A stretch of DNA of 8,579 nt from CAYTQK01 sp964439745. Its GTDB lineage: Bacteria > Desulfobacterota > Desulfobacteria > Desulfobacterales > Desulfosudaceae. The notes beneath the pieces were generated by a model. It saw nothing but the letters and a program-made list of their open reading frames with translations, was not told the DNA's origin and did no database searches. Location of the stretch: assembly GCA_964439745.1 (NCBI GenBank), contig CAYTQK010000142.1, positions 1 to 8,579 on the forward strand, written 5' to 3'. Both the position numbers and the translations under genes were made by a program. Shown here one piece after another: positions 6,002-8,579 of the stretch (the first letter of the stretch is position 1; each line of letters starts with the position of its first letter).

Positions 6002-6972
6002 TAGGTTTTGGACAGGCGCTCCAGCAACAGCACCGCCGCGAAACCGACCGCGGCCAGGGTCAGCGCCAGGACGAACTCCCCGCCGAACTCGGGCGGCAGG
6101 ATGTTGGCTTCCCGCAGGACATGGATTTTGTCCCGGACCAGCGTGGTTTCCAAGACCTCTTTCCAGGGCCAGATTTTGCGCAAAGAACCGGTCATCAGAC
6201 CGGTCAAAAAGGCCATGGCCAAGTCATGCCAGCGGTCCAGCAGCCATTTCAAGAGCCGGGAAAAGGAGAGGATTCCGGCCAGCGCGCCGGCGGCAAAGAC
6301 GACCAGGATAGCCAGGTTGTCCAGGATAAGGGGATTTTTGATGGCGCCGGTGATGAATTCATACTTGCCCAGAATCAACAGCAGAAAGGCGCCGCTCAGG
6401 CCCGGTAGAATCATGGCGCAGATGGCGATAAAACCGCTGATAAAAATGAACCAGCCGGTTTCCGGGGTGGCAACCGGAATCATGCCCACCATCAGCCAGG
6501 CCACCGCGGTGCCGCCCAGAAAAGCAGAGATCGTTTTCGGCCGCTGCCAGGAAGGCACCTTGCGGCCCACCACCAGGATGGAGGCCAGGATCAGCCCGAA
6601 AAAGAGACTCCAGACCGGCACCGGATAGTGCTGGAGAAGGTGGTGCATGATCCGGGCGATGCTGATTACGGCCGTGGCAATGCCGGCCAGCAGCACCACC
6701 AGAAAACGGACATGGGCCGTGGCCAGGGCGCCTTTGAGGTCCAGTCGCAGCAGGCGCTGCAGAAAACGGTGGTCAAAGGATTTGATGGCCGCCAGCAGGT
6801 CTTCGTAGATCCCGGTGATCAGCGCGATGGTGCCGCCGGAAACGCCGGGGACCACGTCGGCGCTGCCCATGCAGAGGCCTTTGCCAAAAAGGAGAAAAGC
6901 CGTCCGCGGAGATGCTGGCCCGGGCGTGCTGCCGAAGGCCGCCGTCCAAGTCAGTGCCTTGTTTTTGTTCAT
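6001..6972 (-). CDS. popT: DUF368/PopT-family polyprenyl-phosphate transporter
   Basis: A 323-residue polytopic membrane protein of the DUF368 family. Members (PopT) have been implicated in returning undecaprenyl phosphate, the lipid carrier for cell-wall and O-antigen units, across the inner membrane for reuse. The family signature GSADVVPGVSGGT is at residues 36-48, and a related half-motif ICAMILPGLSGAF followed by KYEFI is at 184-207, consistent with an internal inverted duplication. I estimate eight or more membrane segments, with a charged loop at ~266-295. ATG 6970-6972 follows AGGGG by five bases. It lies 40 bp downstream of the AI-2E-family gene on the same strand, so the two are probably co-transcribed. 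The stop codon coincides with the edge of an inverted-repeat element and the protein may be shortened at its C-terminus. Family call sure; substrate inferred. Confidence 0.9.
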   Translation of the reverse strand: MNKNKALTWTAAFGSTPGPASPRTAFLLFGKGLCMGSADVVPGVSGGTIALITGIYEDLLAAIKSFDHRFLQRLLRLDLKGALATAHVRFLVVLLAGIATAVISIARIMHHLLQHYPVPVWSLFFGLILASILVVGRKVPSWQRPKTISAFLGGTAVAWLMVGMIPVATPETGWFIFISGFIAICAMILPGLSGAFLLLILGKYEFITGAIKNPLILDNLAILVVFAAGALAGILSFSRLLKWLLDRWHDLAMAFLTGLMTGSLRKIWPWKEVLETTLVRDKIHVLREANILPPEFGGEFVLALTLAAVGFAAVLLLERLSKT

Positions 6973-7012
6973 GAGAGCCCCTTTTCCCGCTCCGATAGAT
7001 GAGTTTTGCTGA

Positions 7013-8101
7013 TCAGACCGCTTCCGTTTCTTCCGGGGGCTGGTTGATTTCCCGGATATGCTTGATCCAGGTTTTCAGCACGGCATGGACCAGGGTGGCC
7101 AGGGGAATGGCAAAAAAGAGTCCCCACACGCCCCAGAAACCGCCGAAGATGAGCAGGGCCACGATAATGGCCACGGGATGCAGATCGACCACCTCCGAAA
7201 GCAGCAGTGGCGCCAGGAGGTTGCCGTCCAGGGCCTGGAGAATAAGATAGGCGATGATGAGCCACAGCAGCGGAGAGGTAAATCCCCATTGAAAGAACCC
7301 CACCAGGGCCACCGGGAAAAACATTACCGTGGCGCCGATATACGGTGCCAGCACCGACAGGCCCACGGCCAGGGAGATAAGCATGGCGAATTTCAGACCC
7401 AGCCAGGTAAAAACCGCGTAGCTGACGCCCCAGACGATGATAATTTCCCATATTTTTCCCCGGACATAGTTGCCTATCTGCAGGTTGACTTCCTGCCAGA
7501 CCTCGGTGGCCAGACGCCGGTTGGCTGGTAGAATAGTTTGAAACCATTGTAATATTTTCAATTTGTCTTTGAGGAAAAAAAAGATCAGCAGGGGCACCAG
7601 GACGAGATAGACCACGATGGTGATGATGCTGCGGACCGAGGCAATGGAAAGGGACAAAGCAAACTGGCCCAGCCGGGTAACCTCTGATTTTAAAAAGTAA
7701 ATGATTTCATTGATCTGCGACTGGGATACCAGTTCCGGGTATTGTTCCGGCATGCGCATGAGTTCTTCCTGGCCGTTGGAGATCAGGGCGGGCAGCTCCT
7801 GCAGCATTTCCGCTATCTGCTTGGACAGCAGCGGCAGCAGCACAATCAGGATGCCCAGCAGCCCGATCATGAACAGCAGAAAAACCGCTATCAAGGCGAT
7901 CCTGCGGGAAACTCCCAGCTGCTCCAGAAGCATGATCAACCCTTCCAGCAGATAAGCGATGATGATGGCGGCAAAAACCGGGGCCAGCATGTCGCCCACC
8001 GTCACAATCAGCAGAAAGCCGATGATGAGCAGGGTGAACAGGATGATGATCTGGGGATCGGAAAAATATTGCCGATACCACTGCCGCAGTTGTTCGATCA
8101 T
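7013..8101 (-). CDS. AI-2E/PerM-family membrane transporter
   Basis: A 362-residue integral membrane protein of the AI-2E transporter family (PF01594; PerM, YdiK, TqsA). Visible landmarks: paired N-terminal helices (~17-60) and a third (~68-92), a soluble amphipathic region (~95-150), PLLIFFFLKDK (170-180), NYVRGK (211-216), APYIGA (252-257) and the long conserved C-terminal run of ALDGNLLAPLL (290-300) and IFGGFWGVWGLFFAIPLA (318-335). Substrates vary within the family and include export of autoinducer-2 and cation/proton exchange, so a role in quorum sensing should not be assumed. No Shine-Dalgarno sequence is visible before the ATG at 8101, which is unusual beside its neighbours. The start is retained because the N-terminus looks natural and no better start is in frame. 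It is the first gene of a likely two-gene unit with popT. Confidence 0.92.
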   Translation of the reverse strand: MIEQLRQWYRQYFSDPQIIILFTLLIIGFLLIVTVGDMLAPVFAAIIIAYLLEGLIMLLEQLGVSRRIALIAVFLLFMIGLLGILIVLLPLLSKQIAEMLQELPALISNGQEELMRMPEQYPELVSQSQINEIIYFLKSEVTRLGQFALSLSIASVRSIITIVVYLVLVPLLIFFFLKDKLKILQWFQTILPANRRLATEVWQEVNLQIGNYVRGKIWEIIIVWGVSYAVFTWLGLKFAMLISLAVGLSVLAPYIGATVMFFPVALVGFFQWGFTSPLLWLIIAYLILQALDGNLLAPLLLSEVVDLHPVAIIVALLIFGGFWGVWGLFFAIPLATLVHAVLKTWIKHIREINQPPEETEAV

Positions 8102-8117
8102 GATTCGTTCGATTTAT

Positions 8118-8129
8118 GGTTGTTCAACC
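8118..8129. promoter_or_regulatory. Palindrome GGTTG-TT-CAACC just upstream of the AI-2E-family gene
   Basis: A 12-bp inverted repeat with five-base arms sits 17 bases before the AI-2E-family start. It could be an operator or a small hairpin in the leader RNA, near where a ribosome binding site would be expected. I see no convincing -35/-10 pair for this operon on the minus strand between 8102 and 8240. Confidence 0.25.
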
Positions 8130-8223
8130 CCGGCAGGTGAACCGCTGCAAAGAGTTGAAAGTCGTGAAAAAGGATTTTTATGAAACATTGCCGGTTTTTG
8201 TGATAAGAATGAAAATCCCTTCA

Positions 8224-8236
8224 CCTTTTTAAAAGG
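8224..8236. promoter_or_regulatory. Perfect palindrome CCTTTT-T-AAAAGG
   Basis: Six-base arms pair perfectly around one central T, in the middle of the 243-bp divergent spacer between the AI-2E-family gene and tetR. It may be a binding site. It is not followed by a T tract suited to a terminator in either direction. Function unknown. Confidence 0.25.
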
Positions 8237-8240
8237 ACTT

Positions 8241-8256
8241 GTTTACCTGGCTAAAC
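8241..8256. promoter_or_regulatory. 16-bp operator-like inverted repeat GTTTA-N6-TAAAC
   Basis: GTTTA (8241-8245) and TAAAC (8252-8256) are separated by six bases, and the inner C/G pair (8247/8250) also matches, so 12 of 16 positions are symmetric. Size and placement, just upstream of the tetR promoter candidate, suit a TetR-dimer operator, and the site could also act on the divergent AI-2E-family promoter. Confidence 0.35.
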
Positions 8257-8277
8257 TGTGTTAATCGCTTTTATAAC
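8248..8277 (+). promoter_or_regulatory. Candidate promoter of the tetR-family gene
   Basis: A good -10, TATAAC (8272-8277), is preceded after 18 bases by a weak -35, TGGCTA (8248-8253). The start would fall near 8284, about 60 bases before the ATG. The -10 lies inside the inverted repeat at 8266-8291, so a repressor bound there would block it. Confidence 0.35.
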
Positions 8278-8291
8278 ATGTAATCAAAGCG
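8266..8291. promoter_or_regulatory. Inverted repeat CGCTTT-N14-AAAGCG over the tetR promoter
   Basis: Six-base arms at 8266-8271 and 8286-8291 flank 14 bases containing the TATAAC -10 and the predicted start point. Such placement is typical of autoregulated TetR-family genes. The arms are short for a 26-bp span, so a chance match is possible. Confidence 0.3.
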
Positions 8292-8344
8292 TGTCAACTT
8301 GTTTCAACGGGATAGAATCTTCTCATGACAGGAGATATCACCTT

Positions 8345-8579
8345 ATGCCGGATAAATCATCATTCAAAGACTTGAAGCAGACGGAAAGAGAAACCCGCAA
8401 GGGCATCATTCTGGAAGCGGCCATCAAGCTTTTCAATGAAAAAGTACTGCACCGGGTGGGTATGCGGGACATCGCCGCCGAAACGGGTATTTCCGCCGCC
8501 ACCATCTACCGCTATTTTGATAGCCGGGACGATATCATCGTGGAGGCGCTGGTGCAGGATATCAACGCCCTTGAAAAGC
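8345..8579 (+). CDS. TetR/AcrR-family transcriptional regulator (5' part, runs off window)
   Basis: Seventy-eight codons of a plus-strand gene are present and no stop is reached. Residues 17-32 form the first helix (TRKGIILEAAIKLFNE). Residues 40-59 are the helix-turn-helix, with RDIAAETGIS followed by ATIYRYFDSRDDI, which is diagnostic for the TetR DNA-binding domain. The ligand-binding C-terminal domain is outside the window, so the effector cannot be guessed. ATG 8345-8347 is supported by AGGAG at 8330-8334, ten bases upstream. It is divergent from the AI-2E/popT unit, and TetR regulators often control themselves and a divergent neighbour. The palindromes in the intervening 243 bp, which holds no other gene, make that plausible but unproven. 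Confidence 0.93.
   Translation, partial: MPDKSSFKDLKQTERETRKGIILEAAIKLFNEKVLHRVGMRDIAAETGISAATIYRYFDSRDDIIVEALVQDINALEK

Noticed and set aside
5968..6007. AACCTAA/TTAGGTT inverted repeat at the popT end as an intrinsic terminator
   Set aside because: Seven mostly A/U pairs around a 26-base loop and only a short GTTTTATC tail; too weak, and the larger element repeats explain the region better.
7013..8101. A quorum-sensing autoinducer-2 exporter role for the AI-2E-family protein
   Set aside because: The family name is misleading; members carry diverse substrates and no luxS or lsr gene is in the window.
1..8579. CRISPR arrays, tRNA or rRNA genes, phage or defence genes
   Set aside because: I looked for regular spaced repeats, cloverleaf-like segments and relevant protein motifs and saw none.

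Overview
The window looks like a chromosomal segment of a moderately GC-rich Gram-negative bacterium. A Desulfobacterota or other former deltaproteobacterial host is my best guess, from protein style, codon use and gene content, but no taxonomic marker gene is present. The centre is a complete head-to-head olefin (long-chain hydrocarbon) biosynthesis operon, oleABCD, on the minus strand.

Layout, left to right. (1) Positions 1-119: the first 39 codons of a minus-strand gene, possibly an M29-type aminopeptidase. (2) A divergent promoter region, then a plus-strand gene (374-1012) for a membrane-anchored coiled-coil protein with a C-terminal LysM domain. (3) A short convergent gap, then oleD, oleC, oleB and oleA, transcribed right to left in the order A-B-C-D. 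Junctions are very tight: A/B shares one base (TAATG), B/C shares one base (TGATG), and C/D overlaps by 31 bp. (4) Between oleA and the next gene lies about 290 bp. It holds a candidate ole promoter and a ~150-bp AT-rich block bounded by 17-bp near-perfect inverted repeats and flanked by TA dinucleotides, which looks like a miniature transposable element. (5) A DUF368/PopT-type undecaprenyl-phosphate transporter gene (6001-6972) and an AI-2E/PerM-family membrane protein gene (7013-8101), both minus strand, 40 bp apart. (6) A 243-bp divergent regulatory region with several palindromes, then the 5' part of a plus-strand TetR-family regulator running off the window.

How the ole genes work together, from established knowledge: OleA condenses two fatty acyl-CoAs into a 2-alkyl-3-ketoacid, OleD reduces the ketone to a hydroxyl, OleC closes an ATP-dependent beta-lactone, and OleB decarboxylates the lactone to a cis-olefin. 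All four proteins keep their diagnostic residues, so the pathway appears intact.

The most unexpected observation is at the popT/ole junction. The candidate element supplies the popT stop codon (TA target plus first element base). If it is removed in silico with one TA copy, the popT frame stays open for 26 more GC-rich, Arg/Lys-rich codons, ending only 63 bp before oleA. This suggests that an insertion shortened PopT and separated a once nearly contiguous perM-popT-oleABCD gene string.
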